A DNA stretch of 64,000 nt. It comes from Candidatus Pantoea gossypiicola (GTDB lineage Bacteria > Pseudomonadota > Gammaproteobacteria > Enterobacterales > Enterobacteriaceae). The notes beneath the pieces were generated by a model. The model did not search any database. It worked only from the letters and a program-made list of their open reading frames with translations, and was not told the origin of the DNA. The stretch spans positions 186,001 to 250,000 of the forward strand of contig NZ_VWVM01000007.1 in NCBI RefSeq assembly GCF_008632075.1. Direction: 5' to 3'. Position numbers and translations under genes: made by a program. Below are positions 55,422 to 64,000 of this stretch, piece after piece; within the stretch, counting starts at the first letter, position 1, and the number at the start of each line of letters is the position of its first letter.

Positions 55422-55877
55422 ATGAGCGAACGTATCGATTTCCACAGTGCAGCACCGGCAGGCATGAAAGCGCTGGGCGGCGTATACAGTTATCTGGCGC
55501 AAACCGATCTGCCGCTCACTTTACTGGAACTGCTGTTCCTGCGCATATCGCAGATTAACGGCTGCGCTTACTGCATTGATTTACATACCAAAGCGCTGAA
55601 TAAATCGGGTATGGGCTGGGATAAGATCGTATTGACCCAGGTCTGGCACGAATCCGGCACGCTGTTCAGTGATAAAGAGAAGGCGGCCCTGCACTGGGCT
55701 GAATGCCTGACGCTGATTGCTCAACAGGGCGCGCCGGATGCCTGCTATGACACATTAAAAGCGCAGTTTAGCGAGAAAGAGATTGTCGATCTGAACATCG
55801 CAATTGGCCTGATGAACACCTATAACCGCATGGCGGTAAGTCTGAAAAAGCTGCCTGCCAGTGCAAATCAGTCATAA
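55422..55877 (+). CDS. Carboxymuconolactone decarboxylase/AhpD-family protein
   Basis: This 151-residue, all-helical protein has the redox motif CxxC in 'INGCAYCIDLHTKAL' and a following His, the hallmark of alkylhydroperoxidase AhpD-like proteins. It probably acts in peroxide or electrophile defence. It is under the divergent MocR regulator. A strong hairpin terminator follows ten bases after the stop. Confidence 0.92.
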   Translation: MSERIDFHSAAPAGMKALGGVYSYLAQTDLPLTLLELLFLRISQINGCAYCIDLHTKALNKSGMGWDKIVLTQVWHESGTLFSDKEKAALHWAECLTLIAQQGAPDACYDTLKAQFSEKEIVDLNIAIGLMNTYNRMAVSLKKLPASANQS

Positions 55878-55886
55878 GTGAATCCG

Positions 55887-55913
55887 ATGCGTGCACCGGC
55901 GTGCACGCATTTT
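55887..55913 (+). terminator. Intrinsic terminator after the AhpD-like gene
   Basis: ATGCGTGCAC and GTGCACGCAT form a perfect 10-bp stem with loop CGGC, followed by TTT. The G+C-rich stem lies ten bases after the stop. The T-run is short, so efficiency may be moderate. Confidence 0.6.
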
Positions 55914-56387
55914 CGGACTCACAAAAATGTAACATTATTTTTACACGAGCAGCTTTTCAGGCCCTCCTGACCCGATTCCTGTTATTCCTTCCTGCATAAT
56001 AAATCGCTAAATTTCAGCTAATTAAATAATTCCGCACTGTTCATATCCTTTCCGACCCTGCACCAGCATGGGGCTTTTTCGCAACATACATTTTAGGTTA
56101 ACTCACTGACTTCTCTCTAAAAAACCGCTAATACGCCACTCTCCGTGATGATTAATTCTTATGCTGAATCATTTCTGCATTTAAAAAATAAACAAATGTT
56201 TAATTCAGATGCGAGAATGTTATATTCGGATGACTAAGCATAACGTTCAGTTAACGCGTTATCACCGCTTAACCCTATACCTGAGACTTAACCTTTGAGA
56301 AATAGCGCAACGCGCTCGAAAGAAGCGTGACTATTTCGCCTGCGAAACTGTTGGGCTTCAGGTCAACAGAAGAGGAGATGTCGCCTC
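55914..56387 (+). promoter_or_regulatory. 474-bp leader region of mqo
   Basis: No gene is seen in this A+T-rich stretch. Its right third (about 56190-56340) contains TTATATT and TAAGCATAAC segments that could be promoter elements, and AGGAG at 56373-56377 precedes the mqo start. The length suggests several regulatory sites. None was recognised with confidence. Confidence 0.4.
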
Positions 56388-58004
56388 ATGTGCAATTCAG
56401 CTGTAAACCTTGCGCTCGCGATGAGTGCCATGGCAAAGGACACCACTACTACCGCGCAGGAGCGTAAAGACGTTGACCTGCTGCTGATTGGCGCAGGTGT
56501 GATGAGCGCTACCCTCGGTGCATGGCTGCAGGACTTAGAGCCGGACTGGTCCATCGAGATGGTGGAGCGGCTCGATAGCGTGGCCGAAGAGTCATCCAAC
56601 GGCTGGAATAATGCGGGCACCGGTCATGCGGCGCTGGCGGAGCTGAACTATACGCCTCAGCAGGCGGATGGCAGCATCGACATCTCCAAAGCGGTAACGA
56701 TTAATGAATCGTTCCAGATTTCACGCCAGTTCTGGGCTTATCAGGTCCAGAAAGGCAACCTGCGCAACCCTGAAAGCTTTATTCACAGCACGCCACACAT
56801 GAGCTTTGTCTGGGGTGACGACAATGTCGAGTTCCTGCGCAAGCGCTTCAGTGCGCTGCAGAAGAGCACTCTGTTTCGTGGCATGGCTTACTCGGAAGAT
56901 CCGCAGCAGATTGCTCGCTGGATCCCGCTAGTGATGAATGGCCGTGACCGCAGCCAGAAGGTGGCCGCGACCTGGACGGAGATGGGCACCGATGTGAACT
57001 TCGGTGAAATTACCCGTCAGCTGATCGCCGCGTTACAGAAGAAATCGAATTTCCAGCTACGTCTGCGCCAGGAAGTGCGCGAGCTGAAGCAGCTCGCTGA
57101 TGGTCGCTGGCAGGTCACCCTGCAGTGTCTGAACAGCGGCACGCGTCGCACACTGACGGCAGGCAAAATCTTTATCGGTGCGGGTGGCGCGGCGTTACCG
57201 CTGTTGCAGAAAGCTGGTATCCCGGAAGCCAACGGCTACGCCGGATTCCCGGTGGGCGGTTCATTCCTGGTCACAGAAAATCCGCAGGTCGTCGCGCAGC
57301 ACATGGCGAAGGTCTACGGTAAAGCCAGCGTCGGTGCGCCGCCGATGTCTGTGCCGCACGTCGACACCCGCGTACTGGATGGCAAGCAGGTATTGCTGTT
57401 TGGCCCGTTCGCCACCTTCTCGACTAAGTTCCTGAAGCAGGGTTCGCTGATGGATATGTTCACCTCGCTGAACAGCAGCAATATGCTGCCGATGGTGAAG
57501 GTGGGACTGAAAAGTTTTGACCTGGTGAAATACCTGATGGATCAGGTACTGCAAAGCGATCGCGACCGGATGGACGCCCTGCGCGCCTATGTGCCGCAGG
57601 CGAAGCAGGAAGACTGGCGCTTAGTCACTGCCGGTCAGCGTGTGCAGATCATCAAGAAAGATGAGAAAGAGGGCGCGGTATTGCGTCTGGGCACCGAAGT
57701 GGTCGCTTCACAGGATGGCACGATTTCAGCGCTGCTGGGTGCCTCGCCAGGCGCATCTACCGCGGCACCGATCATGCTGGAGCTGCTGCACAAAGTCTGT
57801 CCTGAGCAGATGGCTTCGCCGGAATGGCAGAACAAAATCCGTGCGGTGATCCCTTCCTGGGGTCGCAAACTGAACGGCGACGTGGCGCTGACAGAGAAAG
57901 TGTTAGCTGAAACCAGCCGCATTCTGCATCTCGATTACTCGCCGGTCACCCCGATGGCGGCCAACGATGAAGGACGGGAAACCGCATTCGTCGTCGGTAA
58001 GTGA
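56388..58004 (+). CDS. mqo: Malate:quinone oxidoreductase
   Basis: This 538-residue membrane-associated FAD enzyme oxidises malate to oxaloacetate and passes electrons to quinone. The FAD-binding motif '[19 protein letters not shown]' and strong segments '[20 protein letters not shown]', '[19 protein letters not shown]' and '[16 protein letters not shown]' match E. coli Mqo throughout. The C-terminal tail present in E. coli is shorter here. The N-terminal 25 residues are weakly hydrophobic. A terminator follows. Confidence 0.96.
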   Translation: MCNSAVNLALAMSAMAKDTTTTAQERKDVDLLLIGAGVMSATLGAWLQDLEPDWSIEMVERLDSVAEESSNGWNNAGTGHAALAELNYTPQQADGSIDISKAVTINESFQISRQFWAYQVQKGNLRNPESFIHSTPHMSFVWGDDNVEFLRKRFSALQKSTLFRGMAYSEDPQQIARWIPLVMNGRDRSQKVAATWTEMGTDVNFGEITRQLIAALQKKSNFQLRLRQEVRELKQLADGRWQVTLQCLNSGTRRTLTAGKIFIGAGGAALPLLQKAGIPEANGYAGFPVGGSFLVTENPQVVAQHMAKVYGKASVGAPPMSVPHVDTRVLDGKQVLLFGPFATFSTKFLKQGSLMDMFTSLNSSNMLPMVKVGLKSFDLVKYLMDQVLQSDRDRMDALRAYVPQAKQEDWRLVTAGQRVQIIKKDEKEGAVLRLGTEVVASQDGTISALLGASPGASTAAPIMLELLHKVCPEQMASPEWQNKIRAVIPSWGRKLNGDVALTEKVLAETSRILHLDYSPVTPMAANDEGRETAFVVGK

Positions 58005-58021
58005 TTCAGCGCCATTGATAA

Positions 58022-58050
58022 AGAGGCTCCGTACTGCGGGGCCTTTTTTA
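58022..58050 (+). terminator. Intrinsic terminator after mqo
   Basis: AGGCTCC...GGGGCCT forms a G+C-rich stem followed directly by TTTTTTA, 18 bases after the mqo stop. This is a standard Rho-independent terminator and separates mqo from xfp. Confidence 0.8.
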
Positions 58051-58130
58051 TTGGCTGGTTGCCTGGTCGTACTGCGGATTCTCTATTAGGGTTAAGGCAT
58101 CTTTTAGCTGCACGATCAGGAGGAAACTGC

Positions 58131-60515
58131 ATGTCTTACTCCCCTGCTTTACCGGAATTCACGCTGCTCGACCGCTACTGGCGGGCGGCAAACTACCTCT
58201 CCGTCGGACAAATTTACCTGATGGATAACCCGCTGTTACGCGAACCGCTCAAGCCCGAGCACATTAAACCTCGTCTGCTGGGCCACTGGGGCACCACGCC
58301 AGGGCTGAATTTTATCTATGCCCATCTCAACCGTGTTATCCGTAAACAGAACCTGAATATGATCTACATCTGCGGGCCAGGACATGGGGGACCCGGCATG
58401 GTGGCGAATACCTGGCTGGAGGGCAGCTACAGCGAGATTTATCCGCACATCTCTCAGGATGCGGCGGGCATGCAGCGCCTGTTTAAGCAATTCTCGTTTC
58501 CGGGCGGCATTCCCAGCCACGCCGCGCCGGAAACCCCGGGCTCGATTAATGAAGGCGGTGAGCTGGGCTATTCGCTCTCCCATGCCTTTGGTGCAGCGTT
58601 CGATAATCCCGAGCTGGTGGTGCCGTGCGTGATTGGCGACGGCGAAGCCGAGACCGGTCCGCTGGCCTCCAGCTGGCACGGCATCAAATTCCTCAATCCT
58701 GAACGTGACGGCGCGGTGCTGCCGATTCTGCATCTTAACGGTTATAAGATTGCCAACCCTACGCTGCTGGGTCGCAGCAGCGATGAGGATCTCCACCAGT
58801 TGTTCAGCGGCTACGGCTATGAGCCGATATTTGTCAGCGGACATGAGCCGGAAAAAATGCATCCGTTAATGGCAGAAGCGCTGGATAACGCCTTCACTAA
58901 AATCACCACTTACCAGCGTGACGCGCGCACAGGCAACGCCAGCACCGACGTGCCCCGCTGGCCGATGATCATTCTGCGCAGCCCCAAAGGCTGGACCGGC
59001 CCCAAAACGGTCGACGGTAAGAAGGTGGAAGATTTCTGGCGGGCGCATCAGGTGCCGGTGGCGGCCTGTCGTGAAGATGACGGTCATCGCCAGATCCTTG
59101 AGACGTGGATGCGCAGCTACCAGCCCGACGACCTGTTTGATGAACAGGGTCGCTTAAAACCGGAACTGCAGGCGCTGGCACCGGAAGGCGATAAACGCAT
59201 GGGTGCGTCACCCTATGCCAATGGCGGCCTGCTGCGCCGCGAGCTGGATACGCCTGCGCTGGCGGAATTTGCCTGCAAGGTCAGCGAACCAGGTACAGAG
59301 ATGGCGCAGGCCACGGAGCATCTGGGCCGCTATCTCAGCGTGCTGTTCCAGAGTAACCGCGATAATTTCCGCCTGTTTGGCCCGGATGAAACCGCCTCTA
59401 ACCGCCTGACGCCGGTGTTCGACGTGACCAGCCGCACCTGGCTGGAACGAACCGAGCCTTACGATGAGCAGCTGGCGCGGGATGGCAGGGTGATGGAAAT
59501 CCTCAGTGAGCATCAGTGTCAGGGCTGGCTGGAAGGTTATCTGCTGACCGGCCGCCACGGGCTGTTCAACTGCTATGAAGCCTTTATCCACATTGTCGAT
59601 TCGATGTTTAACCAGCACGCGAAGTGGCTGAAAGTGTCGCGTAAGCTGGGCTGGCGTAAGCCGATTTCATCGCTGAATTATCTGCTCTCTTCCCACGTCT
59701 GGCGACAGGACCACAACGGCTACAGCCATCAGGATCCGGGCTTTATGGATCACGTTGCCAACAAGAAAGCGGATATCGTGCGCATCTATCTGCCGCCCGA
59801 TGCCAATACGTTGTTGTGGGTGGGCGATCACTGCCTGCGCACCTGGAACCGCATCAATGTGATTGTCGCGGGCAAACAGCCAGCGCCCCAGTGGCTGGAT
59901 ATGGCCAGCGCCGTGACGCATTGCGAAGCAGGGATGGGCGAGTGGCGCTGGGCGGGTACTACACCGGAGAATGAACAGCCGGATGTGGTGATGGCCTGTG
60001 CCGGTGATGTGCCGACCATGGAGACAATGGCAGCGGTGGATCTGCTGCGCGAGATGCTGCCTGAACTGCGCATCCGGGTGGTGAACGTGGTCGACTTACT
60101 GGCCCTGCAGCCGCAGGATAAGCATCCGCATGGCAAATCTGATGCAGACTTTGACACGTTGTTTACCCAGGATAAGCCGGTGATTTTTGCCTTCCACGGC
60201 TATCCGGCGCTGATACATCGCCTGACCTATGCACGTACCAATCACCGCAATTTCCATGTGCGCGGCTTCAATGAAGAGGGAACCACCACCACACCTTTTG
60301 ATATGACGGTGCTGAACGAGCTTGACCGCTATCATCTGGCGCAGGAGGCGATTCTGCGGGTGCCGGGCCTGGCTGACGCCCATCCCGAGCTGCTGGAGGA
60401 GTTACAGCAGCGTCTGGCGGAGCATCATCGCTATGTCCGTGAACATGGCGAAGATTTGCCGGAGGTGCAGAACTGGAAATGGCCGTCCGCCACCGCACCC
60501 GGTGCACCCGATTAA
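58131..60515 (+). CDS. xfp: Phosphoketolase (xylulose-5-P/fructose-6-P type)
   Basis: This 794-residue thiamine-diphosphate enzyme splits xylulose 5-phosphate (or fructose 6-phosphate) with phosphate to acetyl-phosphate and glyceraldehyde 3-phosphate (or erythrose 4-phosphate). The N-terminal '[20 protein letters not shown]', the TPP-binding '[13 protein letters not shown]', '[17 protein letters not shown]' and '[10 protein letters not shown]' are intact. The ATG at 58131 has AGGAGG upstream; the frame back to 58059 overlaps the terminator region. It gives a short route from pentose phosphates to acetyl-phosphate. Confidence 0.95.
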   Translation: MSYSPALPEFTLLDRYWRAANYLSVGQIYLMDNPLLREPLKPEHIKPRLLGHWGTTPGLNFIYAHLNRVIRKQNLNMIYICGPGHGGPGMVANTWLEGSYSEIYPHISQDAAGMQRLFKQFSFPGGIPSHAAPETPGSINEGGELGYSLSHAFGAAFDNPELVVPCVIGDGEAETGPLASSWHGIKFLNPERDGAVLPILHLNGYKIANPTLLGRSSDEDLHQLFSGYGYEPIFVSGHEPEKMHPLMAEALDNAFTKITTYQRDARTGNASTDVPRWPMIILRSPKGWTGPKTVDGKKVEDFWRAHQVPVAACREDDGHRQILETWMRSYQPDDLFDEQGRLKPELQALAPEGDKRMGASPYANGGLLRRELDTPALAEFACKVSEPGTEMAQATEHLGRYLSVLFQSNRDNFRLFGPDETASNRLTPVFDVTSRTWLERTEPYDEQLARDGRVMEILSEHQCQGWLEGYLLTGRHGLFNCYEAFIHIVDSMFNQHAKWLKVSRKLGWRKPISSLNYLLSSHVWRQDHNGYSHQDPGFMDHVANKKADIVRIYLPPDANTLLWVGDHCLRTWNRINVIVAGKQPAPQWLDMASAVTHCEAGMGEWRWAGTTPENEQPDVVMACAGDVPTMETMAAVDLLREMLPELRIRVVNVVDLLALQPQDKHPHGKSDADFDTLFTQDKPVIFAFHGYPALIHRLTYARTNHRNFHVRGFNEEGTTTTPFDMTVLNELDRYHLAQEAILRVPGLADAHPELLEELQQRLAEHHRYVREHGEDLPEVQNWKWPSATAPGAPD

Positions 60516-61099
60516 GCGGCCAGCAGCGCGTCGGTCAGCATCCAGACGGTCGTCGCCACCAGCGACAGCGCCATCAGGCTGTTAAACAGCCGACGCTTCC
60601 AGGCAATCTGCAGATGGCTGCGCAGGCGATCGCCCAGTGCAGCCCAGATCAGGATGCAGGGCAGATTGAGCAGCATAAAGCCGATCATCACTGTCAGCAC
60701 GCCGCTGCTGCCGGTGTAGAGCAGCGCGACGTTGGTGGCCATCAGCCAGGCTTTGGGGTTGATGGCCTGGAAGCAGGCACCGCCCACCAGCGTCATTGGC
60801 TGTGGTCGGGTTCGCGCTTCAGGCGCACCGGCGCGAAAAATTTTCCAGGATAACCATATCAGATAGGTACAGCCTGCCAGCGTCAGCGGCAGGCGAATCG
60901 CCGCCATCCAGTGCAGCAACACTTCCAGCGCCATCCCGGCAATCACTGTCTGTAACGCGCAGCCCACCAGAATGCCAAACACCATCGGCAGGGTCCGCCG
61001 CATGCCAAAATTGACCCCGGATGTCGCCAGCAACAGGTTGTTCGGGCCTGGCGTAATCGACATCACGGTAACGTAACTGAAGAAAGAGGGATCGAGCAT
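60512..61099 (-). CDS. LysE/RhtB-family amino acid exporter
   Basis: This 195-residue membrane exporter begins '[20 protein letters not shown]' with the family motif '[17 protein letters not shown]', and has '[13 protein letters not shown]' in the middle and five to six hydrophobic segments. It probably exports an amino acid. It diverges from the MocR gene at 61234, which is likely its regulator. Its stop overlaps the xfp stop by four bases. Confidence 0.9.
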   Translation of the reverse strand: MLDPSFFSYVTVMSITPGPNNLLLATSGVNFGMRRTLPMVFGILVGCALQTVIAGMALEVLLHWMAAIRLPLTLAGCTYLIWLSWKIFRAGAPEARTRPQPMTLVGGACFQAINPKAWLMATNVALLYTGSSGVLTVMIGFMLLNLPCILIWAALGDRLRSHLQIAWKRRLFNSLMALSLVATTVWMLTDALLAA

Positions 61100-61233
61100 C
61101 GTGGCTCTCCTGAAAGTGGACAGCGTTCTATGCTACGGCGGAGAAAGGGATGGTAACAGTGACACAAAATAACTATTGTTATGGTTACAGTTCCCATTAA
61201 CAGCAATTGTATCCATCCACGTCGGAGGCTTCT

Positions 61234-62721
61234 GTGTCCCTTGCTCCCACTTCCGATCAGCCGCTCTATCAGCAGCTTGCAGACAGTTTCGCTGAGGCCA
61301 TCCATCAGGGCACGCTGAAACCGGGTAAACGCCTGCCGGCGATCCGTCGCGTCGCGCAGTCACACCATGTCAGCGTCAATACGGTGCTGAATGCCTGGCA
61401 GATGCTGGAAGATCGCGGGCTGATAGAGGCGCGTCCGCAGTCGGGCTACTACGTGCGCGGCGTGTTGCCTGCCGTCACCCGTCACGGTCAGCATAAAGCC
61501 CGGGTACGCGACCCCAGCAGCGGTAAGCTCGACCTGATCGATAAGGTGTTTGCAGCGCAGAATCATCCCGACTACACCAATATTTCCCTGGCCTGCCCGC
61601 AGGACAGCGAGCTGTTTCCGGCGGCGCGCATCGCCCGGATTACCGCCTCACTGCTGCGCCGCCATTCCAACATCATCGGGCGCTATGCACTTCCGCCCGG
61701 TAGTGAGCGCTTACGGGAGGAGATTGCGCGACGGGCGCTGCACGCCGGGCAAACGCTCACCGCCGATGAGATCACCCTGACCCACGGCTGTATGGAAGCA
61801 CTTCAGCTGGCGCTGCGGGCGGTGACACAGCCCGGCGACTGCGTTGGGCTGGAGTCACCGACCTACTTCTTCCTCTTCCCCCTGCTGGCGTCGCTGGGCC
61901 TGAAGGCGCTGGAAATCCCTACCGATCCGCAGCATGGCCTGTCGCTGGATGCGCTGGAGATGCTGCTTCAGGAACAGCGTATTAAGGCACTGATTGCGAT
62001 GCCCAGCGTGCAGAACCCGCTGGGCTGCGGGATGTCGCTGGAGAATAAGAAGCGGCTGGCGAAGTTAGTGAATACTTACCACGTTCCGCTGATTGAAGAC
62101 GGGCTATATGACGAACTGCAGTTCGACTGGCCGCTCTCGCCCGCCGTGAAAGCCTTTGATCGCGATGGCTGGGTGATTTACTGCACCAGCTTTACCAAAA
62201 CCGTGGCACCCGATTTCCGACTTGGCTGGACCGCCGCAGGTCGTTTTCATGATGCGATTGCCCGACTGAAAGCAGTATCGTCGATGGCCGAATCCGCCCT
62301 GCTCTCGGAAACGCTGGCGGAGTTTCTTGCGTCCGGCGGTTACGACCACCATCTGCGCACGCTGCGCCGTCGCTACGCGGCCAATCTGGATGAGGCGCGC
62401 GGTCTGATCGCCCGTCACTTCCCGGTGGGAACCCGCGCCACGCTGCCGCGCGGCGGGTTTGTTTTCTGGGTCGAGTTACCAGGCAGCGTAAATACCACCG
62501 AGATGTTTGACAGACTGCTGCAGGAACAGATTTGCGTCACGCCTGGCGCGCTCTATTCGCTGAGTGAGCGCTACAACCATGCGCTGCGTCTCTCCTGCTG
62601 CTATCCGTTTGATGCGCGCTACACCCGGGCGATTCAACGCGCAGGTGAAATCGCCTGTGAACTGGCAGGCGTGCCGTGCGGCGAAGCTCAGGGTGTGCCG
62701 TTGCGGCCCCAGACGGTGTAG
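61234..62721 (+). CDS. MocR-type regulator (GntR plus aminotransferase domain)
   Basis: This 495-residue protein has an N-terminal GntR winged helix ('[20 protein letters not shown]') and an aminotransferase-like domain with the PLP Lys in '[17 protein letters not shown]'. It resembles E. coli YdcR. The GTG at 61234 has GGAGG five bases upstream and is preferred over a TTG at 61207. It diverges from the LysE exporter gene. Its 3' end overlaps the convergent GST gene by 34 bp. Confidence 0.9.
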   Translation: MSLAPTSDQPLYQQLADSFAEAIHQGTLKPGKRLPAIRRVAQSHHVSVNTVLNAWQMLEDRGLIEARPQSGYYVRGVLPAVTRHGQHKARVRDPSSGKLDLIDKVFAAQNHPDYTNISLACPQDSELFPAARIARITASLLRRHSNIIGRYALPPGSERLREEIARRALHAGQTLTADEITLTHGCMEALQLALRAVTQPGDCVGLESPTYFFLFPLLASLGLKALEIPTDPQHGLSLDALEMLLQEQRIKALIAMPSVQNPLGCGMSLENKKRLAKLVNTYHVPLIEDGLYDELQFDWPLSPAVKAFDRDGWVIYCTSFTKTVAPDFRLGWTAAGRFHDAIARLKAVSSMAESALLSETLAEFLASGGYDHHLRTLRRRYAANLDEARGLIARHFPVGTRATLPRGGFVFWVELPGSVNTTEMFDRLLQEQICVTPGALYSLSERYNHALRLSCCYPFDARYTRAIQRAGEIACELAGVPCGEAQGVPLRPQTV

Positions 62722-63311
62722 CCGCGACGTTCAGTCAGACGCTCATAATAGGTGCGCACCGCCGGATAGTCGGGATGATCGAGCGGCGTTTCAAACCAGC
62801 GGTTTACCGCCAGGCCAATCGGAATGTCTGCCAGGGTAAAATTGCGTCCGGCGACGTAGCGGCCGGTTTTTTCCAGCTGCTGATTGAGAATGCTCATAGT
62901 GTGCGCCCAGCCTTTGCTGGCTGCGGCCAGCAGTCGCGGGTCCTGATGGGCCGGTGAATTTCGCACCAGCGACATAAAGGCGTAGCGCCATGAGGTGTTG
63001 AGTTCGGTGGATTGCCAGTCCATCCACTGATCGACAGGCGCACGCGTCTGCGGATGCAGAGGATAAAGCCATTCACCGCCATAGGCGTTCGCCAGATAGC
63101 GCAGAATGGCGTTGGATTCCCACATTACAAAGTCATCATCTTTAAGCACCGGCACCATCGCATTCGGGTTGAGTGCCATGAATTCGGGCAGGTGCGTTGA
63201 ACGGAAGCCGTCACCCCACTCTTCGCGCTGGTAATCAAGGTCCAGCTCGTCACACAGCCATAATACTTTGCGCACGTTGATTGAGGAGGCGCGTCCCAGG
63301 ATCGTCAGCAT
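62688..63311 (-). CDS. Glutathione S-transferase family protein
   Basis: This 207-residue cytosolic protein has a thioredoxin-like N-terminal domain ('[20 protein letters not shown]', '[20 protein letters not shown]') and an all-helical C-terminal domain ('[19 protein letters not shown]'). The Ser in '[10 protein letters not shown]' is the likely glutathione-activating residue. It probably conjugates or reduces electrophiles. Its tail overlaps that of the MocR gene. Confidence 0.9.
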   Translation of the reverse strand: MLTILGRASSINVRKVLWLCDELDLDYQREEWGDGFRSTHLPEFMALNPNAMVPVLKDDDFVMWESNAILRYLANAYGGEWLYPLHPQTRAPVDQWMDWQSTELNTSWRYAFMSLVRNSPAHQDPRLLAAASKGWAHTMSILNQQLEKTGRYVAGRNFTLADIPIGLAVNRWFETPLDHPDYPAVRTYYERLTERRGYTVWGRNGTP

Positions 63312-63417
63312 TCACAGTCTCCGGTAAATTCTTTAACTTATTGATAACGCTGTTAGCTGTTATAAGCAATCATCCGGCAGAGAAAAGGCCACACTGAACC
63401 CAGAGCAAGGAGTCACA

Positions 63418-64000
63418 ATGAAGGTCGCGTTTAAGCAAGTCGATGTGTTTACCTCATCAGCCTTTAACGGCAATCCGCTGGCGGTGATTATGGATGCTCA
63501 GGGGTTAAGCGACAGCCAGCTGGCGGCGATTGCCCGCTGGACAAACCTGTCGGAAACCACCTTTGTCCTGCCGCCTCAGCATAGAGAGGCGGACTATCGG
63601 GTGCGTATTTTTACCGTTGAAGGGGAACTGCCGTTTGCCGGTCATCCGACGCTGGGCACCGCCCACGCATTGCTGGAGGCGGGCTGGCCAGTCCGTACGC
63701 CGGGTGAAATCGTGCAGGAGTGCGGCGTCGGTAACGTGACGGTGAAGATAGATGACGCTGGCCTGGCATTTGCCGCGCCAGCTGCCACGCTGATGCCCTG
63801 GCAGGATGCGCGAATGAGTAACGCCTTAAACAGCAATGCGTTCGATCTGACGCAAAGCCCGACGGTAGTGGACATGGGGATCCGCTGGCTGCTCATACCG
63901 ATGGTCAGCGCCGAAGCGGTACTGGCGCTGCAGCCCGATGTCAGTGAATTGCAGCGTCTGATTCAGCATGCGGGTGTCTCGGGCATCATGCCCTTTGGTC
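63418..64000 (+). CDS. PhzF-family isomerase/epimerase, N-terminal part (cut by window edge)
   Basis: The frame begins at ATG 63418 with AAGGAG seven bases upstream and is open to the window end (194 codons). The start 'MKVAFKQVDVFTSSAFNGNP' and 'RIFTVEGELPFAGHPTLGTA' match the PhzF family, including the catalytic Glu of the 'xxFNGNPLAV'/'ETTF' region. It resembles E. coli YddE. Members are homodimeric isomerases of often unknown substrate. The C-terminal half is outside the window. Confidence 0.88.
   Translation, partial: MKVAFKQVDVFTSSAFNGNPLAVIMDAQGLSDSQLAAIARWTNLSETTFVLPPQHREADYRVRIFTVEGELPFAGHPTLGTAHALLEAGWPVRTPGEIVQECGVGNVTVKIDDAGLAFAAPAATLMPWQDARMSNALNSNAFDLTQSPTVVDMGIRWLLIPMVSAEAVLALQPDVSELQRLIQHAGVSGIMPFG

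Overview
The window looks like chromosome from an enterobacterium of the Erwiniaceae, most likely Pantoea or a close relative. This is inferred from the overall gene set (kdp, yqhA, lgo-type, mqo, xfp and DUF4225 genes), from a backbone that is visibly G+C-rich, and from enterobacterial operator and riboswitch motifs. No rRNA, tRNA, CRISPR array, integrase or transposase gene was seen.

Left flank (1-19203). It holds the start of a cation/proton antiporter, a divergent MFS/LysR pair, yqhA, and the potassium-uptake operon kdpFABC-kdpD. A 206-bp inverted-repeat element sits between kdpC and kdpD, and kdpE is not in its usual place after kdpD. Then come an HD-GYP protein, a hydroxyacid dehydrogenase overlapping an anion-symporter gene, an orphan sugar-binding protein, an AaaT-like acetyltransferase, an ABC exporter and a FemAB-like GNAT protein.

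Island (19250-39092). A perfect 38-bp direct repeat (19250-19287 and 39055-39092) brackets about 19.8 kb. Inside is a full choline-degrading bacterial microcompartment operon of the GRM2 type on the minus strand. It encodes three BMC-H shell proteins, an aldehyde dehydrogenase, a pentamer vertex protein, an iron alcohol dehydrogenase, a 1128-residue choline trimethylamine-lyase with its activase, an extended BMC-H, a PduL phosphotransacylase, an unknown protein with a targeting-like helix, and two SMR transporters. Choline is split to trimethylamine and acetaldehyde in the shell, and acetaldehyde goes to ethanol or to acetyl-CoA and acetyl-phosphate. Upstream on the same strand is a MarT/FidL-like membrane-bound regulator pair. 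Diverging from that is a visibly A+T-rich beta-glucoside PTS operon (LicR-type regulator, EIIC, 6-phospho-beta-glucosidase, EIIB, EIIA) and an exported histidine phosphatase.

Right flank (39150-64000). It holds a LysR regulator, a glutathionyl-hydroquinone reductase, an esterase, a TIM-barrel isomerase, crcB preceded by a clear fluoride riboswitch, a nucleoside hydrolase, an L-galactonate module (lgoD, lgoR, lgoT), two coupled hydrolase-like genes, and a decayed patch around 50.1-52.8 kb with a DUF4225 gene and a DUF2625 fragment. It ends with mntP with an MntR box, a MocR regulator beside an AhpD-like protein, mqo, a phosphoketolase, a LysE exporter, a second MocR regulator, a GST and a truncated PhzF-family gene.
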